Positions 1 to 13,467 of a DNA stretch of 64,000 nt are shown here, piece by piece. Source of the DNA: Epiperipatus broadwayi (Eukaryota; Onychophora; Udeonychophora; Euonychophora; Peripatidae). The stretch spans positions 88,091 through 152,090 of the forward strand of contig JAQFVV010000948.1 of the NCBI GenBank assembly GCA_028023455.1, written 5' to 3'. The notes beneath the pieces are model-generated. The model had not been told where the DNA came from and did no database searches. It saw only the letters and a program-made list of their open reading frames with translations. The stretch's first letter is position 1. Every line of letters begins with the position of its first letter. The position numbers and the translations under genes are program-made.

Positions 1-3000
1 CTATTCTAATTTCTATTTTAATTTTATAATCAATATCTAATCAATTATAAATATTATCATAAAATACTAACTATTTCTGTTTAATAAATATACTAACCAC
101 TAAATCCTAAATTATACATTTTAATACATACATTATTTTTATTAAATAATTATACCTATCATTTTACTCTACTAACATACATATTATTCCTAAATTATGT
201 ATCCTAATTCTTAATTGAATATCTAAGCCTAAAATGATTAGTTACTAAAATCTTTCTTTTCCATCTATCGGGCCGATAAAATTGTAACTCTAACATATCA
301 ATGGCCCATCACGTTGCCGGCGCCAAAATCAACTTACCCTTTGTACCCTTACTTCTTGATATATAAAATAGTTTAAAATACAACTAGCTCAGTTACATTA
401 TTATGCTTAATTAAAATTTGCATATCTATCTTTAATATACTTTTATATTATCATATCTTAATTAAATTTATTATCAATCATCAAAATCAATATAGTTCTA
501 GATTATACTAATTAAATAAGTATTTAATAAAATTATGAGACTGTGAAGTAAAGTTACAAAGTAATAAGCAGATTTACACTGAGTTAATATCTTCCAAGAT
601 ACTGTCTCAATGGCATAAGAATACTACCACTACCTTATCATCTTACCACTACATCTATAGCATTCTTATGACTTTTAAATGAAATAAATTATCTTCAATA
701 ATACTAAAATAATTCCTAACTTTTAACTTAAAATATAATTAAATAATCTCAGGTTCTTCTAAGTTGTTTTAAAATAATAATAAATTATGTAAATAAGTAT
801 GATGTGGGATTTTATATCAAACTTAAATACACCTAACTTATTTTAATAATAATAATAAATAATACTAATCTTAGAGTGTAATTTAATCTCATCTATTTCT
901 ATTATATAATCAATCATTAAATGAATAAACAATCATATGTATATCTTTTATTTCATATGGTATCTTCATTTTAAAATAGATCAAAATCTTATACTTAATA
1001 ATCTGTGGCAATAAACAATATTGTATTCTTATAATGTGCATTATAATCATCTTATGACCATTGCAATATTTTATGTTCATGTCAATCAATTCTTATAAAA
1101 TAATGTTAAGCAAATATGGTATTCAATTCTAAGTAATAATAACAAATTCATTTTGTGCAAATATTATGTTTATTTCAAATTATCTGATGTCAAAATGCTG
1201 TGGTGAAAAATAATGAAACTCGACACTCTTTTAAAAACAAATCAACAAATTTATTTACAATAACTTCAAATAAAATTTATTTACACTATTTACAGTTTAG
1301 AATTTAGAAAAATAAACAAAATAAAATAAGAAATTACAAATACAAGAAGGTTATACTGTTACTAATTCATGTGCTTAACAAGCAATTATACATTCTTCAA
1401 ATACTATACTAATAATATTATAGTATGTTTTTCCAAAAACTTAGATCTTTAAAATAAATAGTAATGTACTTTAATTACTACAAATAATAATATATGTCAA
1501 GACTATTTATGTAGCATGTGTACATAATGTAGCTCTACTTATTAAATAGCTACATTAATTAAGTATTACCATTTATAATGTATTATCATATATTTACTTT
1601 ATTATTAGCATTGCTTAATAGCTTTATAAAATTAATGTATCTTTGTAATGTAAAACAAATAATTGACTGTAATTATACTTTACTTAATGTAATTCCTGTT
1701 ATATGTTTTATCAAATATGCATTACATATCTGTATTGTTCAAATACTATTATTTAAATCATTTATCAATTTCAAATTCATAAAGCATTACCTTAGATAAA
1801 TTCTATGATTCTTTTCTGTGTAAAAATCATTACTTTACTTGATGTGTTCTTTTAATCCTTTCTAATAAATTTCTATCTATAAAACATCCTCTAAATTTAT
1901 CTAAAATTTCCGGAAAAACAAACATCAACTTTAAATAAAATATTCATTATCTAAACTACCTATACTACATTGTCTATACTTAATAAACTTCAATCCAAAT
2001 ATAAGCTTCTACCCATAACGTAACTTAACTTATTTAATAAAACAAAATACAAAAAAATATAGACTTTTAAAATCCTTTTCTAACTTGCAAAAATAAAATA
2101 ATTATTAAGATAAATAATAAATATCAATTCTAATACTATAACATAAATAAAATATCAAAATTTATTTATGAAAGAATCATATAATTATTTCTAAGCTTCT
2201 TACGTAATGTTGTATCATGTTGATATTATAAATTAAAACTTATGCATATTTTAATAAAGTTCGTTGCCAATATAATGTATGTGTTTTCATAAAATATCTA
2301 TCCATTCATTCTACAACAACATAATATTCAGTTGATCTAAAGGAAAACATATTAAATTCATTAAAAATCATTATACAATATTTTTACCATAACAATAATA
2401 ATGTCCATTCTGCTATCCAGTATTCTTCGGAATTTGCAGCTTCATAAAATAAAAATCATTCACATTTTCACTCATAAACATTCATTAGAATATTCCGTGT
2501 TATATTAATTATAAAAATAAATTTATGTAATTAATTATTATATTATTTTTAAGTTACTATTTAATAAATGTACCTAACCTACTTTTTAATAGTTTAATAA
2601 TATTTTAAATTTTATGTTAAATAAATAAAATAAAAGATTATATTACGTATTCCAGCGACGACTTTTGTTCTACCATAAAAGTTCTAACAAATATCCTACG
2701 TATAAAGTCAATAGAACACTATTTCCTGTTCCGTTGTATCACGTGTTTCTTGAAAGTTTATAATAAAAATGATAACGTTTATTTTTTTAAAAAAAAATAA
2801 TAAGTTCCAACAAGAAAAACAAATAAAATTAAAAAATAGTTTATAAGTTCTCTGGATCCAGTTCTTCATAGAATATTATTCCAAAAATTACTATTTCTAA
2901 ACTAATTTATAGTTTATAAATTATTTTTATTGAAATTATTTTAATTAACTTGGCTTGGCTTGATTTGGTTTGGCCTGGACGTCCACGTATTAATTGCGCA

Positions 3001-4550
3001 TTTTTCAAAAACAATATATCTAGGTAAGAATCTATTTTTCCATCTATAACGTCCAGCGTTTTAGATTACTTCAATATAATAATTTTATTATATTACGATT
3101 TTAAATAATCATATTTATAATCTATTTGCCTTTTCAAATCGTCAATATTTAGTCTTTTAAGCACAAAGACTTAACAAGGCAAGTATTTATTTAAAATTAC
3201 TACTGCTTCTTATATCTTTCCTTAAGATACATATTTTACTTCTATAATTTGTCAAAAATACTTTCTTTTTACAGAAATATTTATATTTCTTTAAAATATC
3301 TATTAATAATAGACAATAGTAATTTAACTTTTGAAAACTATTTATAGTCCAAAATACTACTTTTCTCCATCTTATAGTTTTATGTACTAATCCAGCGTCT
3401 GTTATTTTTCTAGCATAAAGTTTCTGATATATTTCTCCGATATGTGAGGTTTCCATGATTATTTGTACGTAAATTGAGTTTCGATATTGAGAAGACTCAA
3501 TAGGGAATTATTAAGTTTCTACTGCATACTTATCATTTAAAAATTATAAAATTATATACAATAACACTCTTATGATTTTAAAACTGATTTTAAAAGCGTT
3601 TATTAATTTACTTAGCTATTTTCTCAATAGCACAATCGACTTTTAAAATTTATTGTAGAGAGAGCCCCCCTCAACAATTAAATCCAGCTTTTATACTGCT
3701 AGAAACTCCTTATCTGATTGGTACGTTTAAACAATCAAACTTTCTAGCTTATTTACATATTTATCAACTCACTATTACAAATAAAATAATGACTTATTTA
3801 ATATTTAATATTATCACATTTTTTTTAAAAATAATCTTGATCGTTTATTTAAACCTATTAAACATTCTTTTAAAATATTCTTTCTCACTTGACTTAAATC
3901 TTAACTTTTATAAGATCATTTAAAATAAACTAAATCTTTTTAAATACGTTATATTTTTAAGACAATATTTTTAAAAATCAGATTTAATATTTTACATTAA
4001 TATCTTTATTTTTATCTCGTGATAACTCACGTATTATTTATAAATTTATAACATGATTTTTTTAAAATAATTATGCAACTTTATTAGACAACTTCCACGC
4101 ATGTGTGTGTAAATTTAACAAACATCTGTTCTTTTTACAATAAAAGAAACGCTTCCTATAATCTAAAAATAACTTAACAATTGCTTTTTTAAAATAAATA
4201 TTTATTTTTTAAAATAAATAAGATATTATATCAGACTTTAAAATAATTATTTGATATGATTAAAATCAAATATTAATCTCAATTTAAATACTTATAATTT
4301 AAAATATTTTTTTATATTCACTTTTAACATATATTTCAAATTAAATAAATATCTTTGTCTAATTTAAACTTGTCTTTTAAATACTTTAACTTTAAACATT
4401 TGTTATTAAATTTATTAATGCAGTATTACATCATAATCATCATCATTTTAAATATCCTCTCAATATCAACACAATTCACATATCAAACACTCATAGATTG
4501 CTTTAATTAAACTTATGGTAACATTACCACAAGCAAAGTCAACATCACAC
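1..4550. other. Unpaired AT-rich left flank, no gene found
   Basis: This is the only part of the window without an inverted partner, because the right arm ends where its counterpart would begin. It is AT-rich with many stop codons in all frames. Short open frames at 1578-1799 (+) and 3187-3456 (-) have low-complexity composition and no recognisable domain, so I do not call genes. Two less AT-rich patches stand out: about 260-350, with short GC words, and 2948-2985, a run of TTGG/CTTGG-like words. I cannot assign either of them. Confidence 0.7.
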
Positions 4551-4629
4551 ATTTAAAATACTTCTTAAATTTAAAATTTTCTACTAAATTAGCACAAAAC
4601 TTAAATGGTGACCCATACAAAAGGGCACA

Positions 4630-4653
4630 ATATATATATATATATATATATAT
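4630..4653. repeat. (AT)n microsatellite
   Basis: A short uninterrupted AT run at the left edge of the first copy of the 1.4 kb repeat. The right-arm counterpart is near 63857-63881. Confidence 0.85.
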
Positions 4654-5461
4654 TATAATTGCATTGCATGTTAAAGTATTTAAATAAAGGGTCATTTATT
4701 TTGAAGCTGTAAAATGTATTCAATGTTTTTTTTAGTGATATCATTCATTGTGTTTCGGTCATTTAGCCTATCTTCGTGTTTTTATATATATATGTGCTTC
4801 TTAATCTGGGGGTTACGACAAATTCGAACCCATAGATTTCTTCTTAAGTCTTGTCCTGAGGATAGTTGAAGCTACCCAGGACCATTTATTCTGTATAAAA
4901 TGCCTCTGGCTGTGATTCCCAAAGTATGGCACATGCTATGCATATTCACTTCGTAGACAAAAAGCCTCTCACATTGGTAATACCAGCAAAACGCTGGGTC
5001 ACGTTATGCTTATCTACTTTTCTCTCTAGACTAGCCAAAATGCGAGTGTGGGATTTCGTTTTTCATCCAGAAGCATGACCTTTTTCTTTTAGTTATTTCT
5101 AGGCTACTATGTCAGCACCGCAAACTTCTTCGTATTATTAGTATTTCTTTTGCTTCATGACCCTGTTTTAATGCTCTAATATTAAAGTTAGCTTTGTTTA
5201 AAATATATATCTAAATGCCATTTCTATTATATTAATTTATTTCAGTCTTATTCAGTCCCACCATCGTAATTTATATATCTATTTAAGAGTATCTATGTGC
5301 CTTGGGGAAAATAAAGCGTTCGTTTTATTATTATTGTTAAAATAATTTTTCATTAAATATTATGTCATTTTCAAGTATGTTTTCCAAATGTAATCAAACG
5401 TTTTCAAATGTATTTATATCTGTAATGAATCTCAGCATTCTCCCCTAATATATGTTAGTCA

Positions 5462-5527
5462 CCATGCTTCTGAACCGTAAATCAAAGCGTTAATAGCAAT
5501 TTTGTGTAACTTATTTCTAATCTGATT
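5462..5527 (-). pseudogene. LINE reverse transcriptase thumb fragment
   Basis: Twenty-two codons on the minus strand end in ALIYGSEAW, matching the LLYGSEAW-type motif found after the palm domain in many APE-class non-LTR retrotransposons. A stop follows the W immediately, and in the next frame come Leu-Thr, as expected for the W-x-L-T continuation after a small insertion. Upstream, the frame closes within three codons. It is a decayed fragment, and the same peptide with one change occurs at 9451-9516. Confidence 0.6.
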
Positions 5528-5843
5528 GGCATTTTAATACTACAACCACCAAAGATGTGTGTTTATTTGTAATATATATTTAGCTAATAAAGAGCATATT
5601 AGAAACTAACGTGAATGGCACTATATAATCATCTACTGCTTGCTCATTCCCGCACATACTAAAGTACTTAATTTATAAATGTATATAACTAAATTTTCAT
5701 TATATTAAACTATCTTTTATTGTTTAACTTATTTGAGTAGTTCGAATTCCTTTTCCTCCACTTCTTCCACATATATTACAGCCATACTTATGTATATTTT
5801 AATATAATCATATTTAATAGATGTCTCATTGTCTTCTCAACTT

Positions 5844-5945
5844 TGCTAGTCGGCCGAATTAAGATTAATTCTCATGAGCCATAACTATTATGTTATTCAT
5901 TAGGTGTTCGATTTGGGACTTAGAGAGTGGGTTCGAATCCAGGCT
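5844..5945 (+). repeat. tRNA-like (SINE-type) promoter boxes
   Basis: A perfect B-box word GGTTCGAATCC lies at 5930-5940. About 80 bp upstream is GTCGGCCGAATTAAG, which resembles the A box of a class II (Ser/Leu-type) tRNA. The two are farther apart than in a standard tRNA and no cloverleaf folds, so this is a tRNA-derived SINE head or chance resemblance rather than a tRNA gene. It recurs at 9912-9922, 58589-58599 and 62572-62582. Confidence 0.45.
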
Positions 5946-6040
5946 GGTTCCTGACCTAAATCTTGGGCTTGACTGGGTTTGAAGTACATTTTGTGAGTTC
6001 CAGCTCATGTTAGATGGATAAACATATTTTTACCGGCTCA

Positions 6041-8637
6041 TAGATTTTTTTTTCTCGGGTTTGGCTGCCCAACTGGGGCTGCGATATAAACACCCACATA
6101 CCCTGAGTACTGAAGTCTGTTTATATGTATTTTAAAAAAAAGTTGTTATATAATTTTTCCCATGTTTGATATGTTTAAAATAATGTGTTCTAAGTGTAAA
6201 ATTCACTGTTTAAAGCTAAAACCCATGTACTACAACCATAGTACATATGTATTTTTTTCTTCAATGTCATATATAAAGTTTTTGTTCTTGAGACATATAT
6301 ACAAAAATGTATAAATAATTCATAAATCATTTATCACTCTGTCTTAGCTGGCGCCCTTATAAAAAGAAATTTTGCTAACCAGTAGTGAGTCAAATGCAAA
6401 AAATTTTGGAAATGGAGGGTTCGAACTCAGTTGAAAAAAATTATTGAGAGCAATTTTTTTTGATTTAATGCTATAATGTATAAAAGTTTAAACATGTAAT
6501 AACCAGACTATGAGTTTTCTTTTAGATGCATGCATTTTTTTTTTTCAACTTTTTCTTCAAATTTTTTGTCTCTTTTCCAATAGTATGTAGTATTGTGTAG
6601 TGTATATAGAAGTGTATGTGTGTGTAAAATTTATGTATTTGTATATGTAGCGCTGCATATATATGTACATAGGTGTGTATGTGCGATGTGTAGGAACAGA
6701 TGTGTTTGAAAAAATCGTTATATGCATTGCATTGCTATATATTTTCTTGGAAACCCATATGCCTGGAGAAATTGTGTTGTAGCCCAAGCATAGAAAAAAA
6801 ATTTTTTTCCATTATATAGATGTGCATTGATATTTCATCTATATAGTTTTATATAACAAGATTGTATATTGAATTTTGAAAATTTTCGTCGTTCTTTTGG
6901 TCGTCACTTGAAAACTCCTAGTCAAGGCATTTTTTTTTTTAATGTTTTTGTTTTTTGTTTCATTGTATGTCCGGAGAAATGAAGCAGTCAATCTTAGCTT
7001 AAGATTGTGCTTCATGTTTCTACCTACTAACCCGTGTTCAAACCCCTATATCCCATCCCGCTCCTTTTGTCAGTATATATATTTCATGTATATGTTTGAG
7101 ATGCGCTCCTAAATTTATAGATTTAACTTTCAATAAATTTTAAATTATTATTGATTCTTTTTATTAATTATTAGTTCTTCTTATTAAAGTATTATAGATG
7201 CGGCTCAAATATATACATAGGAGCAAAACTTACTAACAAAATATTGATGTTTTTGTAAATATTTTATTATATGTCATTTTTAGCTTTTTCTTTTCAAATT
7301 GCTTGTTTTTCTATAAATTATACATTTTTTATATAAAATCCAATATGGAAGATGCAGGTGTTGTTTAATTGTCTAAAAATAATTAGGGGTTGGAAGCACT
7401 GTTGTTTTAATCTGGGAAAGGTATTTTTTAATTAAAGTTTTACTTAAGATAAATGGGAGTAATGAGATTAAAGATTTACTTGTGTTAAAAACATGTTGTT
7501 AAATCTATTTCTAATCTAGAAATAGATTTGAATTTATTTTTGGCGTTATCTAACAATTGCATCTTCGAAAAACAACTGATAAGAGAAAAAGTATAAAATG
7601 ACTAAATTTTGAATCACATAGTTAGTTATTAGTTGAGTTATTAGTTATCAGTTACTATTGAAAGAAGATTAGCTACGCTAGTATAGATGATGGTTAACAT
7701 CGCGGTAAATCTAAACAAATGATGTAGCAGTCAATCCACCCTCTTGCTGACCCTGGTGGGTCATCTTCCGCGGCCATAATATTCTGCTACCTTCAAGTGA
7801 AGTAAAGGCCCGATGGAGAACTTTTAAAATACATTTAATAGAAACTTGCTGCCACAGGAAAACTTGCAATCTTTTAAATTGAACTCTTAAACTGCAAGGT
7901 AAATTATTTCAAACCGCCACCATTGAAACTAAATTTAGTCTAAATAATCTTTCAAGATCTCTTCTCATGTAGTTTTTAACTTTGCCTTTTTATATATATA
8001 TCAATAACATGTAATTTGCTCTTCAATAATTTATATAAATTTAATTCTCTCTTATATGCTCTTTAACGTTAGTGGGTCAATTGTTTGTAATTATTTATTA
8101 CTTGATTATATATGTATGTTTTTTTTATTAATTTGCTAATCTCAAACAAACTGGCGATTTTTTTTTATTTATAAAAATCTTTTGTCATTTTTAAGTAAAA
8201 TTCACAAAGCAAGTTATTAACGTCCATTTAAAACAATGCATTATTAATTTATACAATCGCCAGATTGTTTTACGTACCAACATTTTATTTATGTTCTAAT
8301 ATAATATATATTTGTTTAACTCTGAATTTTCTACCGGTGTGAATTCAAAGTTAAAACAAATTAACGCTTTGAAATCTTATAAAATATTATTTATTTAATT
8401 CTAAAATAAGGTGACTTAATTGTTTTATATATATATAACTGCTAGTTTTTTTTATATACTCTTAAAATGTATGCTTAAAATATCAACTACCGTATTTATA
8501 TATTTCAGTTATTATAAAAATCACGAAAGTGGGATTTATTTATTTTAAATATCAGAAAAGGGATGGGGGTGAATCTTTTATGTTTCTTTTGCTAAGTCAA
8601 ATTTTAACGTATATTTTATTAAATCTAAATATTCCCT
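6041..8637. other. AT-rich spacer between the two 1.4 kb repeats
   Basis: No gene is seen. Two more B-box-like words occur on the plus strand: GGGTTCGAACTC at 6418-6429, preceded by TTAGCTGGCGCC near 6346, and GTGTTCAAACCC at 7034-7045, preceded by CTTAGCTTAAGAT near 6993. Either could be a decayed tRNA-derived SINE head, but neither folds convincingly. A less AT-rich patch at about 7660-7830 is unassigned. An open frame at 6557-6787 (-) is low-complexity and has no domain. The inverted partner lies at about 59877-62466. Confidence 0.55.
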
Positions 8638-10022
8638 ATATATATATTATAATTGCATTGCATGTTAAAGTATTTAAATAAAGGGCATTTATTTTGAAGC
8701 TGTAAAATTTATTAAATGTTTTAGTGACATATATCATTCCTTGCGTTTCTGTCATTTAGCCTATCTTCGTGTTTTTATATATATGTGCTTCTTAATCTGG
8801 GGGTTACGACAAAGTTCGAACCCATAGATTTCTTCTCAAGTCTTGTCCTGAGGATAGTTGAAGCTACCCAGGACCATTTATTTCGTATAAAATGCCTCTG
8901 GCTGTGATCCCAAAGTCTGGCACATGCTATGCATATTCACTTCGTAGACAAAAGGCCTCTCACGTCGGTTATACCAGTAAAAGTCTGGGTCACGTCATGC
9001 CTATCCACTTTCTCTCTAAGCACTACCCAAAAAGGGAGTGTGGGATTTCGTTTTTCATCCAGAAGCACGACCTTTTCCTTTTAGTTATTCTAGGCTACTA
9101 TGTCAGCACCGCAAACTTCTTCGTATTTAGTATTTCTTTTGCTTCATGACCCTGTTTTAATGCTTTAATATTAAAATTAGCTTTGTTTAAAATATATATC
9201 TAAATGCCATTTCTATTATATTAATTTATTTCAGTCTTATTCAGTCCCACCATCGTAATTTATATATCTATTTAAGAGTATCTATGTGCCTTGGGGAAAA
9301 TAAAGCGTTCATTTTATTATTATTGTTAAAATAATTTTTCATTAAATATTATGTCATTTTCAAGTATGTTTTCCAAATGTAATCAAACGTTTTCAAATGT
9401 ATTTATATATGTAATGAATCTCAGAACGCTCCCCTAATATATGTTAGTCACCATGCTTCTGAACCGTAAATCAAAGCGTTAATAGCAATTTTGTGTAACT
9501 TCTTTCTAATCTGATTGGCATTTTAATACTAGACCCACCAAAGATGTGTGTTTATTTGTAATATATATTTAGCTAATAAAGAGCATATTAGAAACTAGCG
9601 TGAATGACACTATATAATCATCTACCGCTTGCTCATTCACGCACATACTAATGTACTTAATTTATAAATGTATATAACTAAATTTTCATTATATTAAACT
9701 ATCTTTTATTGTTTAACTTATTTGAGTAGTTCGAATTCCTTTTCCTCCACTTCTTCCACATATATTACAGCCATACTTATGTATATTTTAATATAATCAT
9801 AATTAATAGATTGTCTTCTCAGCTTTGCTAGTCGGCCGAATTAAGATTAATTCTCATGAGCCATAACTATTATGTTATTCATTAGGTGTTCGATTTGGGG
9901 CTTAGAGAGTGGGTTCGAATCCAGGCTGGTTCCTGACCTAAATCTTGGGCTTGACTGGGTTTGAAGTACATTTTGTGAGTTCCAGCTCATGTTAGATGGA
10001 TAAACATATTTTTACCGGCTCA
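8638..10022 (-). mobile_element. 1.4 kb LINE-remnant repeat, copy 2
   Basis: This is a direct repeat of 4642-6040 about 4 kb downstream, with scattered substitutions and small indels. It keeps the minus-strand LINE thumb peptide (9451-9516, ending ALIYGSEAW) and the B box at 9912-9922. The plus-strand frame at 8892-9149 runs antisense to the remnant and is not a gene. Copy 2 flanks differ from copy 1 flanks, which gives the element ends as about TATTATAATTGC and ACCGGCTCA. Confidence 0.6.
9451..9516 (-). pseudogene. LINE reverse transcriptase thumb fragment, copy 2
   Basis: The same 22-codon peptide as at 5462-5527, with a single Asn-to-Lys change, and again closed by a stop after the final Trp. 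Conservation of the frame in both copies supports a real protein origin. Confidence 0.55.
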
Positions 10023-13000
10023 ATGGGTTGATGTATTTTTTTATCATAAAATAATTATAAAATATAACTAGTTGTTTCATTCTATGTTGTTTTCTTTCGA
10101 TACACAATGTATTAAAAATATGCAATGCACATAAGTTTTAAAATACTTAAAACCATATTAAGAATTTCACAAAAACAACTTTACTTATCATTTACATATT
10201 TTAACAAAATAGTTTTACTAAAATATAGAAAATATTCTATGATTCTTTTCCTTATTTAAATATTTTTTATTCTCAATCTCATTTGTATTTATTTTATCAT
10301 CATCCAACATAAGAAAACCCAACTTATCCTTTTCCAATAACGATCCTTCAACTCTAAAATTATTTATCATTATCATTAAAATATTCAATTATGTACGATG
10401 TAATATTTAAAAAATCACGATAGTGAACAGATGCATAGGTATAGTGACAAACTAGAGTCTCAACTCAATAGTACACATATCATATACTCATCATGGTAAC
10501 AGTGTATAAAAATAAAGGCATGACTTTTCACCTGCACTCAAATAACAATGTTCAAGCTATTTCTTCAGTATTCTGTAACATTACAAAGGTAAAACACTGC
10601 CCACAGAAAATATACAAGTTACAAGGCTCCAGTCCCTGTACCTGCATAATTATTAAGATCATAAAAATTACCCTATTCCCATAAAAAAAAAAACCTACCG
10701 GTAAAAGCCTCCACTTTGGTTTCATTTAATTACTTCCAAGTCACTACCTTTTAAAATTTATTTATAGATCTATCAATCTACATCGACAAAAATTCTTACA
10801 ACATATTTTTTAAATAACAAATAAATCCACATATAAAGATAACAATCTAAACTGTTCAACAAGAAAAGGTTATTTCACTTTCTTACAAATATTATTGGAC
10901 AAATACAAATGACTGATAACGATATAAAAAAATCAATACATTAAACATTTTAGAAACAATAATTTTTTTTAGCAAACAATCATATAATTATATTCATTAT
11001 GAAGTTGTATTATACAATAATAAGGAATAAAAGTATGCATATCCTTAATAAAAAAATAACTCCTATAACTTTGTTATGTGTGTTGAATGTATTCACACAT
11101 ATCCATACGATTCACTCAATAACATTATAAAATATTTTGACAATCTAAAGAAAAGAAAGAAAAATACATCATTTTAAAAATATTAATATTCTACATCTAG
11201 TACCCCTGTGATATTTCTACTTGTTGATAACTTATTAGATGTCTTCTTGGTCCACAATCAAAGAAAAAAAAAACATTGCATAATATAACACTCATTCAAT
11301 ACTATCGTACTTCAAATATTAAAACTATAAAAAAAATATTAGATCGTTTATAGAAATCATAATATTATTAGTAATTAATTAATTTTTTATGTACCTTTCC
11401 TAGTTCTCAATTATAAGTAAAAATTAATATTAAGGTTAGTTAAAAATAAATCAAAACATAACTACGTAGAAGCTTTAGCAATAAATGTTTTTTTTTTATT
11501 TCCTCAGGATTTCTTTACCAACTCCTTGTAATTGCTGGTTGTTATAATATTGTTCCAACACTTAATGATGACAGTGCTTCCTTTACACTTACATGCTCAG
11601 TAGATTCCACCCAGTCATGATGAGTTAAAATTAAAAATAAATGGAAAACAGGAAAGAAAAGAGAAAGTCCAACTTTAGAAAGCAGAATGTATTGGTAAAA
11701 ATAATCAATAATCTGTTAGAGGATAATTTAAAAAAAATAGTAGTCTATTGTTTCTATTATTAAGAACAGTATTATTGAAGATGATTTTCAGATTAAAACT
11801 TTTAAAAATAATTCTTCAAAGGTTTTTTCTTATTTCCCTCAGGATCCTATGCCGAGCTTGTAGTCTCCTTGACATGGCGATATGAATTCAGGCATCCAGA
11901 TATACTTCTTGTGCTTTTTTTTTAAAAAATATATTCCAATAAATTATATTTTTTAAAACTTTCACATAAGTTAGCACATAATGTTTTATCATCAGGATAT
12001 TTCCCTAGTTATTCAAGGGATATTTTTCTTTCAACTATTAGTTTCCATTATCGTTTTTTTTTAAATATTATTAAATACATACAGATTTTTAATATAATAA
12101 AGACTTATCCCATAAGATATTTTAATAAATGTCTACACTTTTCCATCCTTTCTCAAATGATGCAGCTTAAAATATATTTTTTTTAAAAAAATGTTCTCTT
12201 CAAAAAGAAACATTTTCTGCATCTTTTATTCAAAATATCTATTGTAAAATTATTGAGAAGATTTTTAAAAGCTTTTACCATATCATTTTCCAGTATCAGA
12301 TAAAGCTATATTTCCAAATAAAAATGCATTTTTACTTTTAATTTCTTACCGTTCAACTCCTCATATAATGTCTAGCATATTAATTTGCCTATTAGAAATG
12401 TCTCTCCCCTGTTAAAATTACTAAGAATTATATTATTAATTAAAACTTTTACTTCCACCATCCCTTTATACAGGTAGACATTTCCTCTTAACCCCTTCCC
12501 ATGTTTATGAGATGTTTAAATTAAATTTCAATAAAAAGTTTAGTATTAGGGAATTTAGCTGTGTAGCAGTGCATGACCTTAGCTTAATAAATTTATAACA
12601 TATTTATAATACCTGCTTTATTTAAACAATTCAAATGGTCCACTTCTCTATTTTAATAAATTATTAGAGAGTAATAGCACTGAATCGATGATTTTTTTTT
12701 TTTTTTAAAGCGAAAGCAGATTTTTAACAGAAGCAAAATTAACTAACAGAAGCACACTAAAAATAATTGAGCATCTGTATTTATACCCAATTAAATCCGA
12801 TCATTTGGATTGGTGGATTAAAAGTTTACCTGATGGCTAATTTACATCTTCAGCTAAAAATACTATCAATGAAAGTAAAAAATAATGACGTACCCGTATT
12901 TACAAATTATTTAAAAATATTAATTCTAAATTGGTTTTTTTACACTTTATTAAAAATAACCAATCATTTTAAAAATGACTTTTTAAAACAATATTTTATT

Positions 13001-13372
13001 AATTTGTCCCACCTTTAGTTTTTAATGTATCTATTTTTCTTTAGAACAAAAATCTTTTTTATTAGTTTTATTCATTTTAAAACCTAATTAAATATTTTTA
13101 TAATAGCTAATTTTACATTTTATATCTTGTGATAGATAAATAAATATTTTCAATTCTAAAAGGTGTAATTTTAAAGTAATTTTGAAACTTTATTAACAAA
13201 GAGAACTTGTAAGCACACATGCATGAATATTTACATGTCATGTGACTTACAATTCAGACATAGCCTGTATCCAATTATATCTGAAATAGAATAAATGTTT
13301 TAATTGCATATAATGATATAATTTAGAATAAATACATTAATCACAGGCTCGAGCCTGCATTATTTAGTAAAT

Positions 13373-13373
<1 letters not shown>
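10023..13373. other. AT-rich gene-free stretch
   Basis: No recognisable gene or element. Short frames at 10493-10684 (+) and 12767-13018 (+) lack domains; the first is also readable in the inverted copy at 57807-58019, as expected from the palindrome. Homopolymer A and T runs of 8-14 bases are frequent. The inverted partner is about 55176-58488. Confidence 0.6.

Positions 13374-13465
<92 letters not shown>
13374..13465. repeat. (AT)n microsatellite
   Basis: An uninterrupted AT dinucleotide tract of about 92 bp. The inverted counterpart at about 55075-55174 is several units longer. Confidence 0.95.

Positions 13466-13467
<2 letters not shown>

Larger units (their letters stand above)
4642..6040 (-). 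mobile_element. 1.4 kb LINE-remnant repeat, copy 1
   Basis: This block recurs almost intact at 8638-10022 in the same orientation, and both copies reappear inverted in the right arm. Shared edges are a TATTATAATTGCATTGCATG word on the left and ACCGGCTCA on the right. The minus strand of 5462-5527 encodes 22 residues ending ALIYGSEAW, which resembles the conserved thumb region of APE-type LINE reverse transcriptases. Stops and frameshifts bracket this fragment, so the element is dead. A tRNA-like B box lies near its right edge at 5930-5940. The family is not identified. The LINE assignment rests on one short but characteristic motif that is kept in both copies. Confidence 0.6.

Noticed and set aside
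5844-5945. Functional tRNA gene
   Set aside because: The B box is perfect, but A box spacing is too large and no cloverleaf forms; the sequence is inside a dispersed repeat.
8892-9149. 85-codon plus-strand frame
   Set aside because: Lies antisense within the 1.4 kb LINE-remnant repeat and is disrupted in the other copy at 4900-5160.
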